64,000 nt of DNA, taken from assembly GCF_000426725.1 (NCBI RefSeq), contig NZ_AUFX01000011.1, forward strand, positions 62,001 to 126,000, in the 5' to 3' direction. The position numbers and the translations under genes were made by a program. Of the stretch, positions 43,194 through 52,413 are shown one piece after another. Numbering within the stretch: the first letter of the stretch is position 1; each line of letters opens with the position of its first letter. This stretch comes from Sporocytophaga myxococcoides DSM 11118 (GTDB taxonomy: Bacteria > Bacteroidota > Bacteroidia > Cytophagales > Cytophagaceae). A model generated the notes under the pieces. The model saw only the letters and a list, made by a program, of their open reading frames with translations, ran no database searches and was not told the DNA's origin.

Positions 43194-44276
43194 TTAAAAC
43201 TCTTCAACTTCAATATCCTTATTTAAAACCCCAACCTTAATTTCCCCTTTCAAATTACTTACAGGGTTTTTCTCATCTTTTTCAAACTTAATTTGTGAAA
43301 TATAAGGTATCACAGCATACATTAATGGATCCTTTCCATGTGACCTTCTCAGTTCTTTTATATTTCCAGCCTGATCCAATGTAAAATAGAAGGCGCCAAT
43401 CCCATCTATGTCCCTGATTGCATCAAGAGAAGGTAAATTCGTGACTTTCCAACCGGGAATACTAATTTCAAATCCCTGTTTTTCTATTTCTGTCTTCCTG
43501 TTTGAATATTGATATTCTCTTTTTATTATCTGATCATTAGTTGCATATGTGTATTTAACTGAATAATCAAGTTGACCATTTTTCTTATAACTTTCCTTTT
43601 TAATAAGCTGGCTCTTGTTGTTGTAATAATATTTGTCCGTAAGAAAAATCTCAGAATTCGCAAAGTGATAAGTAGTTCTTGCTTTTCTTCCAATGCTATC
43701 ATAAGCATGCCTTTCTATATTTAACCCGAAATCGAGTATCTTTTTGTCTTTGTCATAACTTCTGACTTCTATCAACTGCTTACCAGCATAAGTGTACTTA
43801 ACCACAGCTTTTTCCAGATTACCAACTCCTCTTAGTCTTCCTCTTTTATCAAAATTAAATTCATCTGTAAGCTGATTATTTTTATACTTAAATCTCTTAA
43901 CAGCTGGTTTATTCGCAAGATCAAGATAAGAACCATCAATATAATGATTACTGATTTCGGCAATCAGACCTTCGTCGTTATATTTATATAATGTATATGA
44001 TGGGTATTCCAAAGCTTCAGAAGTAGTGTCTGGCTTTATCATCTGACCATCTTTATTGAAGTATGATTTCTTTTCCAGTTTTCCCTTTCTGTCATATTCA
44101 TATTTAATTGTCGCTATCCCACTCAGATCATTTTCCAGTTTGCCATAAAAGTTGACTCTGTTTTTCTGAATTAATCTATCTTTTTTATCTATTACTTCAG
44201 TCTTTATTGTTTGGGAAATACCTGAAATACTGATTAATACTAGCAGAATGAAGGGTACTAACTTTTTATAATCCAT
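43194..44276 (-). CDS. Exported protein with YD/RHS-like repeats
   Basis: The 360-residue protein has a signal peptide (KLVPFILLVLISISGISQ) and a series of short repeats of the form KYEYDRKGKLEKKSYFNKDGQM, YKYNDEGLIAEISNHY, FKYKNNQLTDEFNFDKRGRL and YYYNNKSQLIKKESYKKNGQL. These are like the beta-strand repeats of YD/RHS or YwqK-type proteins. There is no toxin tip or RHS core motif, and the length is far below RHS toxins. It is probably a periplasmic or surface beta-structure protein of unknown role. Confidence 0.7.
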   Translation of the reverse strand: MDYKKLVPFILLVLISISGISQTIKTEVIDKKDRLIQKNRVNFYGKLENDLSGIATIKYEYDRKGKLEKKSYFNKDGQMIKPDTTSEALEYPSYTLYKYNDEGLIAEISNHYIDGSYLDLANKPAVKRFKYKNNQLTDEFNFDKRGRLRGVGNLEKAVVKYTYAGKQLIEVRSYDKDKKILDFGLNIERHAYDSIGRKARTTYHFANSEIFLTDKYYYNNKSQLIKKESYKKNGQLDYSVKYTYATNDQIIKREYQYSNRKTEIEKQGFEISIPGWKVTNLPSLDAIRDIDGIGAFYFTLDQAGNIKELRRSHGKDPLMYAVIPYISQIKFEKDEKNPVSNLKGEIKVGVLNKDIEVEEF

Positions 44277-44512
44277 TGCTAACTTTAATTATTAAAATAG
44301 AAAAATACTTAACAGATTGACTTATTTTTAAGATGCTAAAATTAATAAAATAAATCCAATTTTAAATAGGTTTATTTCACTTTAAAGTATTAACGTTAAT
44401 ATGTATTTTCCCTGATAGGAATTGCGCACAAAAACACCAATAATCTGAATAACAATACTTTACTATATTGATTATTTTTAATAGAATAAACAAAAGGGTA
44501 AAAACGGAAAAA

Positions 44513-44536
44513 GAGCAGATACCTCTGCCCTTTTTT
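44513..44536 (-). terminator. Terminator of the PspA-TerD-TerC operon
   Basis: On the minus strand GGGCAGA and TCTGCTC form a stem around GGTA and run into CTTTTTCC. It starts only four bases past the TerC stop codon. The wider gap 44277-44539 holds no gene. Confidence 0.6.
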
Positions 44537-44539
44537 AAA

Positions 44540-45313
44540 TTACTTCTTTAATGCAAATTCCTGTTTATCTGCAACTTTAGCCCCATCAAAACTTTTTTCC
44601 GTTAATACTCTGGTCTTGCGCATTTTAATTTTAGAATTCAATGCTTCGATAATACCGGCAAACGCCATTGCAAAGTAAATGTATGTCTTGTCAACATGAA
44701 CACCAGAACCTTCCATCACAAGCATTGCGCCTATCATGATAAGAAAAGATAATGCCAGAACTTTCAATGATGGCCTTGATTCAACAAAATCTGATATTTT
44801 TCCAGATAAAAAGAACATTAAAGTCATTGATAATACAACTGCGGAAATCATTATTTCAACGCTATCTACCAGACCAATTGCTGTTAGTATCGAGTCTGCT
44901 GAGAACACCAGATCTATCAGCACAATTTGTAAAATCACTTTTACAAAAGTACCCTCCGTCTGTTCCTCTTTTATTTCATCATGAAATAAACCATGTATTT
45001 CTGATGTACTCTTATGAATCAGGAAAAGACCACCTGCAAGAAGTATCAGATCTCTTACAGATACTGGGTGATTCAATCCACCTGTTGTAGTTACACTGAA
45101 TAGTGGATCTTTCATATGCGCAAGATCTGCAATGAATAATAAGGCAACTATCCTTACTCCCAAAGCCAGCACAAGGCCTATTTTTCTGGCAAGGGCCGCC
45201 TTCTTTTTATTCTGAAGACCATTAGCAAGCAAGCCTATAAAAATAATATTGTCAATCCCCAGCACTATCTCCATTGTTGTTAATACAAATATTGAAACTA
45301 GTATAGTTATCAT
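44540..45313 (-). CDS. TerC-family membrane protein
   Basis: The 257-residue protein has seven or so membrane helices and the TerC signature motifs EIVLGIDNIIFIGLLANGL and VLIDLVFSADSILTAIGLV, whose acidic residues lie in the membrane. TerC proteins take part in tellurite resistance, metal (often manganese) export and envelope stress. It is the last gene after PspA and two TerD proteins, 46 bases from the second TerD. This is the usual partnership in ter loci. Confidence 0.92.
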   Translation of the reverse strand: MITILVSIFVLTTMEIVLGIDNIIFIGLLANGLQNKKKAALARKIGLVLALGVRIVALLFIADLAHMKDPLFSVTTTGGLNHPVSVRDLILLAGGLFLIHKSTSEIHGLFHDEIKEEQTEGTFVKVILQIVLIDLVFSADSILTAIGLVDSVEIMISAVVLSMTLMFFLSGKISDFVESRPSLKVLALSFLIMIGAMLVMEGSGVHVDKTYIYFAMAFAGIIEALNSKIKMRKTRVLTEKSFDGAKVADKQEFALKK

Positions 45314-45359
45314 CGTTAATTTTTTAAGTTTTATATTTTTTAATTAAAAGATTCATTTG

Positions 45360-45953
45360 TTATAAATACTGATGACGAATTAGTTTTACAGTATCCTCAA
45401 TGCTTCTCGTACTGGCAGGTTGACCAATTGCGACAAACTTCCAGTTGTCTCCATTACGAACTATTTTTGCCATAATCATTGCTACCTTGCCTTGAAAACC
45501 AGGTTCAGAAGCAAGATCAAAATATGCGAAAGCTTTTTTAGATTCTGCCAAACTTCCATCTACCAGTCTTATTTTGGCATAAGGAATAGTATGAAATTCC
45601 TGTCCTTTATAGGAGTTCAGATATACCACTATTGATTCTACTTTTGGAGATACCTTTTTAAGATTGATGGATATAATTTCATTATCCTTTTCATCTTCAT
45701 ATGTATCACCTGTAAGATCATCACCTGTGTGATAGATTGAACTATCGTTTGATCTTCTTTTATTAAAATAAACAGTGTCTATTACCCTTTTGTCTTTATC
45801 AAACATTGTTACACTCCCATCCAGATCTACATTGACTTGAAGCAGTCCCCATAGTTTAGATATCTTTCCCCAGTTAAGACCCAGGAACATTGTCTCCAGA
45901 TTTTTACCATCTTTTTCAAGATTTATAGATGATCCTTTTTTAAGATTTATCAT
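45360..45953 (-). CDS. TerD-family protein
   Basis: The 197-residue protein shows the TerD fold: INLKKGSSINLEKDG, DLDGSVTMFDKD, and an acidic Ca2+-binding loop (HTGDDLTGDTYEDEKDNEIISI). The C-terminal part is YAKIRLVDGSLAESKKAFAYFDL and MIMAKIVRNGDNWKFVAIG. The acidic loop has an insertion compared with its neighbour. TerD proteins are cytoplasmic calcium binders of the chemical-stress response. It shares about the whole domain with the TerD gene upstream, so the two are paralogues. Confidence 0.92.
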   Translation of the reverse strand: MINLKKGSSINLEKDGKNLETMFLGLNWGKISKLWGLLQVNVDLDGSVTMFDKDKRVIDTVYFNKRRSNDSSIYHTGDDLTGDTYEDEKDNEIISINLKKVSPKVESIVVYLNSYKGQEFHTIPYAKIRLVDGSLAESKKAFAYFDLASEPGFQGKVAMIMAKIVRNGDNWKFVAIGQPASTRSIEDTVKLIRHQYL

Positions 45954-45984
45954 TTTTTAGTTCTTTTAATTTTCAATTCATTAT

Positions 45985-46542
45985 TTAAGCATATATATCA
46001 ATCAAGCCTTGAAGCCCTTTATTATTGCCTGTACCGGTAGCAGTAAAGTGCCATTCATTATTTTTCTTTGTTAATGTACCAAATACTACTGCAGTGTTTC
46101 CACCAAACTCAGCATCCAGGTCATATCTTAATAATTCTGTTTGTGTTTCCACATCAAAGATCCTTATATAAGCATCTGCCAGCATACCATAGTGATGTTT
46201 TCTTATCTCTGCGTCATGAATAGATACTGCAATAACCATTTCTTCACAGGAAGGATTAATAAGGTCCATATTGGCTAATACCAATTCATCATCATCATCA
46301 CCTACACCTGTCCTGTTATCACCTGTATGCTTAATGCAACCATCAGGAGAAGTAAGATTGTTATAGAAGACAAAGTACTCATCGGATAACAGTTTACCGT
46401 TTTTTCCATTCATGAACACTGAAGCATCAAGGTCAAGCCTTTGGGATACATATTCCCATCCAAGACCAATCATAATCTTTTTTAAACCAGGTTGATTTTT
46501 CGTAAGATTAAACGAGTTTCCTTTTTTCAAATTAATTGACAT
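45985..46542 (-). CDS. TerD-family protein (TerD/TerE type)
   Basis: The 185-residue protein matches classic TerD: MSINLKKGNSFNLTKNQPGL, GLGWEYVSQRLDLDASVFM, the Ca2+ loop HTGDNRTGVGDDDDELV, and YIRIFDVETQTELLRYDLDAEFGGNTAVVFG. It should bind calcium at the DNRTG..DDDDE loop. The gene starts 9 bases after the PspA gene, so they are co-transcribed. A complex of TerD, TerC and membrane proteins is known in other bacteria. Confidence 0.95.
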   Translation of the reverse strand: MSINLKKGNSFNLTKNQPGLKKIMIGLGWEYVSQRLDLDASVFMNGKNGKLLSDEYFVFYNNLTSPDGCIKHTGDNRTGVGDDDDELVLANMDLINPSCEEMVIAVSIHDAEIRKHHYGMLADAYIRIFDVETQTELLRYDLDAEFGGNTAVVFGTLTKKNNEWHFTATGTGNNKGLQGLIDIYA

Positions 46543-46551
46543 ATAGTTTTA

Positions 46552-47379
46552 TTATTGGTTAAAGAATTTATTTATATCATCATTATTGTCTATTGCTTTA
46601 GGCTTCAGAGAATAAAATTCATTGATCTCATTTGCTTTGTTTTGTTTGTTATTGTTTTTTAAAAGCTCATTTTCGATCTGCTTCATTTTGCTCTGATTCT
46701 TTTCTTTTTTTTCTTCTGCTATCTGAGCCTGTAATGCCTGAAAATCCTCTTCTATTTTGTATGAAGTGAAAGATTCTTCAAGCTTCATGACTTCATGATT
46801 TTCAGCATCAGTAAGCTCAAGTAAAGCTTCCGACTCCGCCTCCAGTTTGTTAATCTTTTCTTCTAGTCTGGATACTTCAGACAAAGCAGTGTTATTTAAT
46901 CCACCAAGAGATTCGGCCAGGTTTTTCTGAGCTTTAGCTGTTTCATACTTTGCTGCATAAATTGATTTCTTAGCTTTCAGCTCTTCGTGCTTCATCTTAA
47001 AGCGTTTTAGCTGTTGCTTCTGGTCTTCAATTTTTGCTTTTAGCATTTCATTCAAAGCATGATACTCTTCTGCTTTCTTTTCCGCAATTGCTTTATGCTC
47101 CAATGCAGTTCTGGCAAGCTCTGCATGATTCTGAGCAATTGCAGCCTTAGCCTTTACTTTCCATGACTCAGTTTCCAGCAAAGCTTGATTCAACTCTCGT
47201 TCCTTACTTTTCTGATCCGCAAGTGCCAAGGCAATAGCCTTAGTCATGCTCTGCAGATTCTTTTCTGATTCATGCACAGCAAGCGCATACATCTCTACAG
47301 GGTTTTCCACCGAGTCTAAAGCAGACATAGCTTTAGACTTAAACAGGTTGTTGAACCTGTTGAAAATAAATTTCCACAT
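46552..47379 (-). CDS. pspA: PspA/IM30-family protein
   Basis: The 275-residue protein is nearly all coiled coil, with the PspA opening MWKFIFNRFNNLFKSKAMSALDSVENPVEMY. The amphipathic N-terminal helix binds membranes, and the rest forms the helical scaffold of ESCRT-III-like PspA/Vipp1 assemblies. It is somewhat longer than E. coli PspA, with a charged tail. As the first gene of a ter operon it ties membrane repair to the TerD/TerC response. PspA with TerD/TerC is a known association. Confidence 0.92.
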   Translation of the reverse strand: MWKFIFNRFNNLFKSKAMSALDSVENPVEMYALAVHESEKNLQSMTKAIALALADQKSKERELNQALLETESWKVKAKAAIAQNHAELARTALEHKAIAEKKAEEYHALNEMLKAKIEDQKQQLKRFKMKHEELKAKKSIYAAKYETAKAQKNLAESLGGLNNTALSEVSRLEEKINKLEAESEALLELTDAENHEVMKLEESFTSYKIEEDFQALQAQIAEEKKEKNQSKMKQIENELLKNNNKQNKANEINEFYSLKPKAIDNNDDINKFFNQ

Positions 47380-47425
47380 GTTATTTTATTTATTATTTGA
47401 TTGATTTACCGGATAAGAGTATTAG

Positions 47426-47556
47426 TAGGCTTCCGGTAAGCCTAGTATTATAAAGGGCTATGGAAGCTCAACTACAACTTTTGGAGCAGTGGCAAAAAAA
47501 GAATAAATAAAAAAAGATAATGTCGTTTTCATTGTATTTCTATAGCATTGCTATAG
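47426..47556. promoter_or_regulatory. Upstream region of the pspA-ter operon with two palindromes
   Basis: The gap 47380-47692 has no gene. TAGGCTT/AAGCCTA (47426-47432 with 47438-47444) is a 7-bp hairpin close to the start codon. CTATAGCATTGCTATAG (47540-47556) is a perfect palindrome with 8-bp arms, 161 bases upstream of pspA. The second is a good operator candidate and the first may be a leader hairpin. Confidence 0.45.
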
Positions 47557-47692
47557 TTATTGTTTATTTTAATGAGCTTACAAAATGCAAGACTCATGCC
47601 AAACTACCACAGGAGTGTAAAAGGAAGATTTCCACAATTTTAAAAATTTGTAGTTCTGATTTAAAATGAGCAGAATATATGTCAAAAAAATA

Positions 47693-48067
47693 TTAGCACA
47701 AAAAGTTTAAATCTAAAAGTCCAAGGATTCCAACAATAAGGGATGCAACTCCAATTGCAGTGGTAAATGGTAAAAGAGATCTGGATAATTTCTCCAATGA
47801 TTCTCCAATTCCTGGAATATTTATAAGAGTATCAGTTAAAAGCACAAGGCCGGCTAGAATTCCTGTCAAGTCATATATTGCACACCCAGGACGAAACAAA
47901 AAGATCAATCCCAAAATAAGAGATGTAAACCCGATAACCACCTTAAAACCAGTAAGCCAATTACTAAGCTTTAAAATACTATCAGATATGCTTTTGATTT
48001 TCATCAGAGTAGAAGTCGCCAGTATAATTCCTGCAGCAATATTAGATAAATCGAAGATGGTATCCAT
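47693..48067 (-). CDS. Small membrane protein of unknown function
   Basis: The 124-residue protein has three to four hydrophobic segments (IAAGIILATSTLM, FKVVIGFTSLILGLIFLF, IYDLTGILAGLVLLTDTLI, TAIGVASLIVGILGLLDL). The halves look alike, as if by internal duplication (each has GxxSLIxGxxxLL). No family was recognised. It lies upstream of the pspA-ter operon on the same strand, but with a 313-base gap, so it is probably independent. Confidence 0.65.
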   Translation of the reverse strand: MDTIFDLSNIAAGIILATSTLMKIKSISDSILKLSNWLTGFKVVIGFTSLILGLIFLFRPGCAIYDLTGILAGLVLLTDTLINIPGIGESLEKLSRSLLPFTTAIGVASLIVGILGLLDLNFLC

Positions 48068-48282
48068 TTGATAAAGTAAATCTGACCACGAATATCTTCT
48101 GAAATTAGATAAGTTGCAAATAAAGAAAATCGATTTTTATTTTATTAAAAGAAGCTGTATAACAACAAATTACTATTTTTACGTTAAGGAAAATGGCTAA
48201 AAAAATTCAATATAAAACCGATTTTATCCCAACCATAACTTATTGACATTCGTACATAAAATAATTTTTGAAACAAAACTCT

Positions 48283-49308
48283 ATGAAAAAAATCATTCGC
48301 TCTTCTTTCTTTTTGACTTTAATCGCTCTTTCTGTCCTGACAGGATGTAAAAAAGACGAAACGGATCCTAATACGAAGACCGTACCTACTAATCTGAAAC
48401 AAAATGATAATACTGGTTCAACTGAAGTTGACGAAGCTATTTCGAATGTAAATGATGTTATTAGTAACCAAATTGGAGGTGGTGCAGCAAATGCAAGAAT
48501 TGCAGCTTATGATTTGCCTTGCGGTGTAGTTAAGTTTGATTCCACTGTATCTTCAGGCAAAAAGACCTATACATTAAAATTTGGTGACCAAAATAAGTGC
48601 GGATATAAAAAGAAAAGCGGAGATGTTTCATTTAAGCTTGAAAACGGCTCTCACTTTAATGATATAGATGCAAAATTCACTATCACATTTATTAACTACA
48701 CTGTAGAATCCAATGCTACAGGCCAGAGTGTGACAGTAAACGGAACAATAGCAGTAACCAACCTTACAGGTGGTTATATCTGGCAAGTTGTTATACCTTC
48801 TGATAACGCATTACATAAAGATGATGTAACGCACAGTGTAAGAGGTAAATTTATGGTAACTCATTCAAATGGAGCTGTTCGTGAAAGAAATTATTTCCAG
48901 AAAAGAACATGGGCATCAACTTCAGGTTGGGCAGGCTTAAGATTAACATTATCCGGTGATACAACGGCAATGCTTGGAACCAATACATATTCCAATGTAT
49001 ATGAAACCGGAAAAACCCTTGATGGAAACTTTGACTATGTTTCAAACCTAAGCGAAAATTTCCTTTGGTCTAACTGCGGTGCCACCTGGGCTGGACCTTA
49101 TGTACTTGTTAAAGGTAAAGCAAGAGCAAACGTAAATATACCCAATGTTACCCCAGCATATTTTGATGTTCAAGCTGGATATATCTACAATATATCAAAT
49201 ACGACTGCAACTCCAACTACTGATGCCAATCTTTGTGATGCCAATGCGTATAAAATAACAATTGAATTGGGAACGTACCTAAAGTCAGAACAATACCAAT
49301 TATACTAA
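48283..49308 (+). CDS. Lipoprotein, first of a tandem pair
   Basis: Starting from ATG 48283 (the frame further upstream has only a TTG), the signal peptide KIIRSSFFLTLIALSVLTGC ends in a lipobox with the acylated Cys. The mature 320 residues are unrecognised: YDLPCGVVKFDSTVSSGKK, VTVNGTIAVTNLTGGYIWQVV, and NYFQKRTWASTSGWAGLRLTL. The same motifs occur in the next gene. It should be an outer- or inner-membrane-anchored protein. A strong terminator follows. Confidence 0.8.
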   Translation: MKKIIRSSFFLTLIALSVLTGCKKDETDPNTKTVPTNLKQNDNTGSTEVDEAISNVNDVISNQIGGGAANARIAAYDLPCGVVKFDSTVSSGKKTYTLKFGDQNKCGYKKKSGDVSFKLENGSHFNDIDAKFTITFINYTVESNATGQSVTVNGTIAVTNLTGGYIWQVVIPSDNALHKDDVTHSVRGKFMVTHSNGAVRERNYFQKRTWASTSGWAGLRLTLSGDTTAMLGTNTYSNVYETGKTLDGNFDYVSNLSENFLWSNCGATWAGPYVLVKGKARANVNIPNVTPAYFDVQAGYIYNISNTTATPTTDANLCDANAYKITIELGTYLKSEQYQLY

Positions 49309-49325
49309 TCAAATCAAATTATTAT

Positions 49326-49367
49326 AATAAAACGGCCTTTTCCCGCAAACGGAAAGGCCGTTTTATT
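49326..49367 (+). terminator. Terminator between the lipoprotein paralogues
   Basis: A 17-bp stem with one bulge (49326-49343 with 49351-49367) is followed by TTTTA. The two lipoprotein genes are therefore transcribed separately. Confidence 0.85.
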
Positions 49368-49445
49368 TTTACATCACCCGGATATTACCAAACTTTTAAG
49401 GTATTGTCATCGTACCATATTTAAACCGGTTTTGATGAACCATTT

Positions 49446-50462
49446 ATGAAAAAATCAAATTGCGTCATAGTCTTATACCTAATTGCTTGTCTACCAATCC
49501 TTCTTTCTTGCACAAAAGAAGAAACAGGACCAGCAAAGTCAGTTCCCTCTCAGTTAAAACAAGACGACAGATCTGCCTCTGTTGAGACTAATCAGATAAT
49601 GTTGGATGTAACAGACTTTATAGGCTATAAGATAGGAAAAAATGAGGGTTCCTATACTTTACCCTGCGGTATTCTTAGAGTTGATTCAGCAACAGTCAAT
49701 AGTAATAATAAAAAGATTTATAATTTATATTACGATGATAAAATTATCTGCAATGAAAAAATAAGAAAAGGATACGTTTCAATACAGCTGAAAAAAGGAA
49801 ATAGTTATGGAGAAAAGGATGCTGAATGCAGCATTACATTTAAAGATTTCAATATAAAAATCATTGATTCAGAACAAACAATTTCAATAGTCGGAACAGT
49901 AACGCATACAAATCTTTCAGGTGGCTATCACTGGCAGGCGGCTCAACCAATTGGAACAGCCTTATATAAAGATTCTGTGCAAACCACGATTACCGGAAAG
50001 CTTTCTGTCAAACATACCAATGGAGAAGTAAGAGAGAAAAATTATTCTCAAAAAAGAACCTGGAAATCAACAGGTGGCTGGATTGGAATGTCAATAAGAC
50101 TATCAGGAATTTCAGAGCCGGTATTCAAAGGCTCACCTGTTAAAAATGTTATTGAATCAAGTAAAACCCTTATCGGATATAATGATTATGTAATATTCAT
50201 GAAAGAAGATTACCTATGGAAGAGTTACGGCGAAACCAAAGCGGGTCCTTTTGTACTTGTGAACGGTCATTCCTGTATTGAAACAGATATAAAACTTGCA
50301 TTAAATTCCGGCCCTGAGACAATAGATATTGAAGCAGGCTATAGATACACAGGAAGTGATATTCCTACTCCTAAAAAAGTTAAAAACTCAAGTTCTAACG
50401 CCTTTAAAATTTACTACCCACTCAGTGAAAATATTGATGAGATAATATACCAGTATTATTAA
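49446..50462 (+). CDS. Lipoprotein, second of a tandem pair
   Basis: The 338-residue paralogue has a lipoprotein signal (VIVLYLIACLPILLSC). Motifs are shared with the upstream gene in the same order: TLPCGILRVDSATV, ISIVGTVTHTNLSGGYHWQ, NYSQKRTWKSTGGWIGMSIRLS, YLWKSYGETKAGPFVLVNG and a terminal YQYY. This is a tandem gene duplication that has since diverged. The function is unknown. Confidence 0.8.
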   Translation: MKKSNCVIVLYLIACLPILLSCTKEETGPAKSVPSQLKQDDRSASVETNQIMLDVTDFIGYKIGKNEGSYTLPCGILRVDSATVNSNNKKIYNLYYDDKIICNEKIRKGYVSIQLKKGNSYGEKDAECSITFKDFNIKIIDSEQTISIVGTVTHTNLSGGYHWQAAQPIGTALYKDSVQTTITGKLSVKHTNGEVREKNYSQKRTWKSTGGWIGMSIRLSGISEPVFKGSPVKNVIESSKTLIGYNDYVIFMKEDYLWKSYGETKAGPFVLVNGHSCIETDIKLALNSGPETIDIEAGYRYTGSDIPTPKKVKNSSSNAFKIYYPLSENIDEIIYQYY

Positions 50463-50472
50463 TACTAAAAAG

Positions 50473-50504
50473 CAAAAGCTCCTTCTTGGGAGCTTTTGTA
50501 TTTT
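50473..50504 (+). terminator. Terminator of the second lipoprotein gene
   Basis: CAAAAGCTCC (50473-50482) pairs with GGAGCTTTTG (50489-50498) and is followed by TATTTTTT. Confidence 0.85.
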
Positions 50505-50540
50505 TTACCCTTTGTAAAAGGTATTTATTTCACAATAGTT

Positions 50541-51425
50541 CTATTTCCTGTTTATCATATATACAGCGAATATTCCTAGTCCCCCTCCAATGATGGTATG
50601 AATTTCTGGTACTTCTTTTAAAAAAATCCATGAGCCTAAAGCTGCAGAAAACGGTACGAGGAAAATAAATGTACTGGCTTTTCCAGCACCAAGTCTTGAA
50701 GTGGCAACAAAGAAAAATGTAGTGGCAAGAGCCGTTGTAATAGTTGCACTAAAAAAAAGATTTATCCAGAAAATAAGATCTATCCTTTTAAATACTTCAA
50801 TACTTTCATGATAGTCAGATATTAATGCTATAATAATTGTACATAAGCCATACATCCATAGACTAAAAGCTATTGGGGAACCATAACGTCCTGATCTTGC
50901 AGTAAACAGACTTAAGAAGGCCCATGTAAAAGTAGCCATAACAAAATAACTATTGCCTGCATTCCAGATTTTATGCCAGTTATTCCAGATCTGAAGCAAG
51001 AAAGCTCCGGCAATCAAACCAATTGAAAGACCAATTATTTCATATTTTCCCGGTTTCTTTTTGGCATAAATCAACATTATAACATAAGAAATTATCGGAT
51101 TTAATGTAGTAACCAAAACCCCTCCTGCTCCTGCTTTACCAACAGAAAGACCTTTAAAAAAGAGATATGTATAAAGAGCTATTAATAAAGCAGCACAAAT
51201 AAGGTCCAGCAAGCCTTTTCTGAGAATGCTAAGCTTCTCTCCCGTAAACAATACTATGATGAACAATGAAATAAATGTCACAAAGAACCGGTAAAGCGTA
51301 ATATTCAGAGGGGTTCCGTAACCACTCATAATCTTCCCTGATGTCCAGCTTAATCCCCAGCAAAACATACTTACAACTAACCCGGCCAGGAACAGATTAT
51401 CTTTTTTGTGATTTTCAGACGACAT
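50541..51425 (-). CDS. EamA/DMT-family transporter
   Basis: The 294-residue membrane protein has about ten helices in two EamA repeats, the second starting near FVMATFTWAFLSLFTARS. It has typical motifs (GKIMSGYGTPLNITLYRFFVTF, FVATSRLGAGKASTFIFLVPFSAALGSWIFLKE). Such proteins export metabolites such as amino acids or drugs across the inner membrane. The substrate is not predictable. It lies just downstream of the small Cys-rich protein gene, with a terminator between. Confidence 0.9.
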   Translation of the reverse strand: MSSENHKKDNLFLAGLVVSMFCWGLSWTSGKIMSGYGTPLNITLYRFFVTFISLFIIVLFTGEKLSILRKGLLDLICAALLIALYTYLFFKGLSVGKAGAGGVLVTTLNPIISYVIMLIYAKKKPGKYEIIGLSIGLIAGAFLLQIWNNWHKIWNAGNSYFVMATFTWAFLSLFTARSGRYGSPIAFSLWMYGLCTIIIALISDYHESIEVFKRIDLIFWINLFFSATITTALATTFFFVATSRLGAGKASTFIFLVPFSAALGSWIFLKEVPEIHTIIGGGLGIFAVYMINRK

Positions 51426-51505
51426 GCTAAAACTTCAATTTTAAACTATATAAAATCAAAGTTAAAGGAATTTCCAATTGAGTTCTTCAATAAGTATAAA
51501 AAATA

Positions 51506-51531
51506 AAAGCCCCCGACATCTCGGGGGCTTT
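51506..51531 (-). terminator. Terminator of the Cys-rich protein gene
   Basis: A perfect 11-bp GC-rich stem (51506-51516 with 51521-51531) is followed on the minus strand by TATTTTTTATAC. It lies nine bases past the stop codon. Confidence 0.85.
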
Positions 51532-51539
51532 ACTATCAT

Positions 51540-51851
51540 TTACTTACAACACTTATCTTTTTTCTTTTTTTTGCCTTCATGTTTGCAGCAGGCTTCCGAT
51601 TTTTCTTTGCAGCATTTTACATCTCCTTTTGCGCAAACCTCATCCTTGCAGCAAGATCCATCTTTACAAGCTTCAGCTGTTGTGCAACAGGCTTTGTTTT
51701 CCGCCTTTTTGCAACAATCCTGATCTTTCTTGCAACATTCCATCTTCTTTTTACAGCATTCTGGTTTGTCATCATTAAGAGCGCTCGCCAATGATAGATT
51801 AGCGAAAGAAAGGAAGAAACCTATAAGAGCAATTAAAATATGATTTTTCAT
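51540..51851 (-). CDS. Exported Cys-rich protein with eight CC pairs
   Basis: The 103-residue protein has a signal peptide (NHILIALIGFFLSFANLSLA). About 80 residues follow with 18 cysteines, most of them as CC pairs spaced by charged residues (PECCKKKMECCKKDQDCCKKA). A Lys-rich tail ends in KCCK. This is like a metallothionein in Cys content, but it is exported and has no His-rich part. Metal binding or thiol chemistry is likely. The family was not recognised. It lies 178 bases from a second small Cys-pair protein on the same strand. Confidence 0.75.
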   Translation of the reverse strand: MKNHILIALIGFFLSFANLSLASALNDDKPECCKKKMECCKKDQDCCKKAENKACCTTAEACKDGSCCKDEVCAKGDVKCCKEKSEACCKHEGKKKKKDKCCK

Positions 51852-52029
51852 CTTGATTTAATAATTTAAAGTATTAGAATAATTTTTATTAATAGTTGCC
51901 TGTTAAGCAATGTAATCCGCAATATGATAATATCTGATTATCCTGTCTTGAACATATCAGAAAATATCATATACATTAAGTATCTAAGCAATACTTAGAT
52001 ATGCGAACTTCAATTAAAAACTCTGACTA

Positions 52030-52413
52030 CTAAATTCTAAATACCTGATGGAGGACCGATAGATCCTGGGTTATAAGAGGTGGACTATAGCTATAAAAAA
52101 GGACTTGTGAGTCCTCTGCTTGCAAATGCTCAAATGCTACATAAAAATAAGCAGCAGCAAACAAAATTATATCCGGGATATTATCAAAATTCCCTTGTCT
52201 TAAAAGATCTGAATCAAGCTTTTTAAGTTCTGATTTTACCTCACAGCAATTGTTACTTTCTTTGGTATTCTTGCAGCAATTCTTTTCAGCACTTTTACAC
52301 ATTAAATTATTTCCAGCTCTGTATTTACAGATAGCACTAGTAGTCGTCACTCCTATCACAGAGATTAGAAGTGCAAATACAAGAACGATATTTATAAATC
52401 TTTGGAAATACAT
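52030..52413 (-). CDS. HYC_CC_PP-type small membrane/exported protein
   Basis: Taking ATG 52413 (the frame upstream has only a TTG at 52449), the 127-residue protein has an N-terminal hydrophobic segment (INIVLVFALLISVIGVTTTSA). It then has ICKYRAG in place of the usual HYC, two CC pairs (EKNCCKNTKESNNCCEV), and the PP..I..DLSVLHQVFRI ending of the HYC_CC_PP family. These proteins are widespread in Bacteroidota, often beside metal-handling genes, with no proved role. Palindromic sites lie just upstream. Confidence 0.75.
   Translation of the reverse strand: MYFQRFINIVLVFALLISVIGVTTTSAICKYRAGNNLMCKSAEKNCCKNTKESNNCCEVKSELKKLDSDLLRQGNFDNIPDIILFAAAYFYVAFEHLQAEDSQVLFYSYSPPLITQDLSVLHQVFRI

Noticed and set aside
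43194-44276. RHS toxin
   Set aside because: Only short YD-like repeats are present; the protein is 360 residues, lacks the RHS core and a toxin tip, and has no immunity gene beside it.
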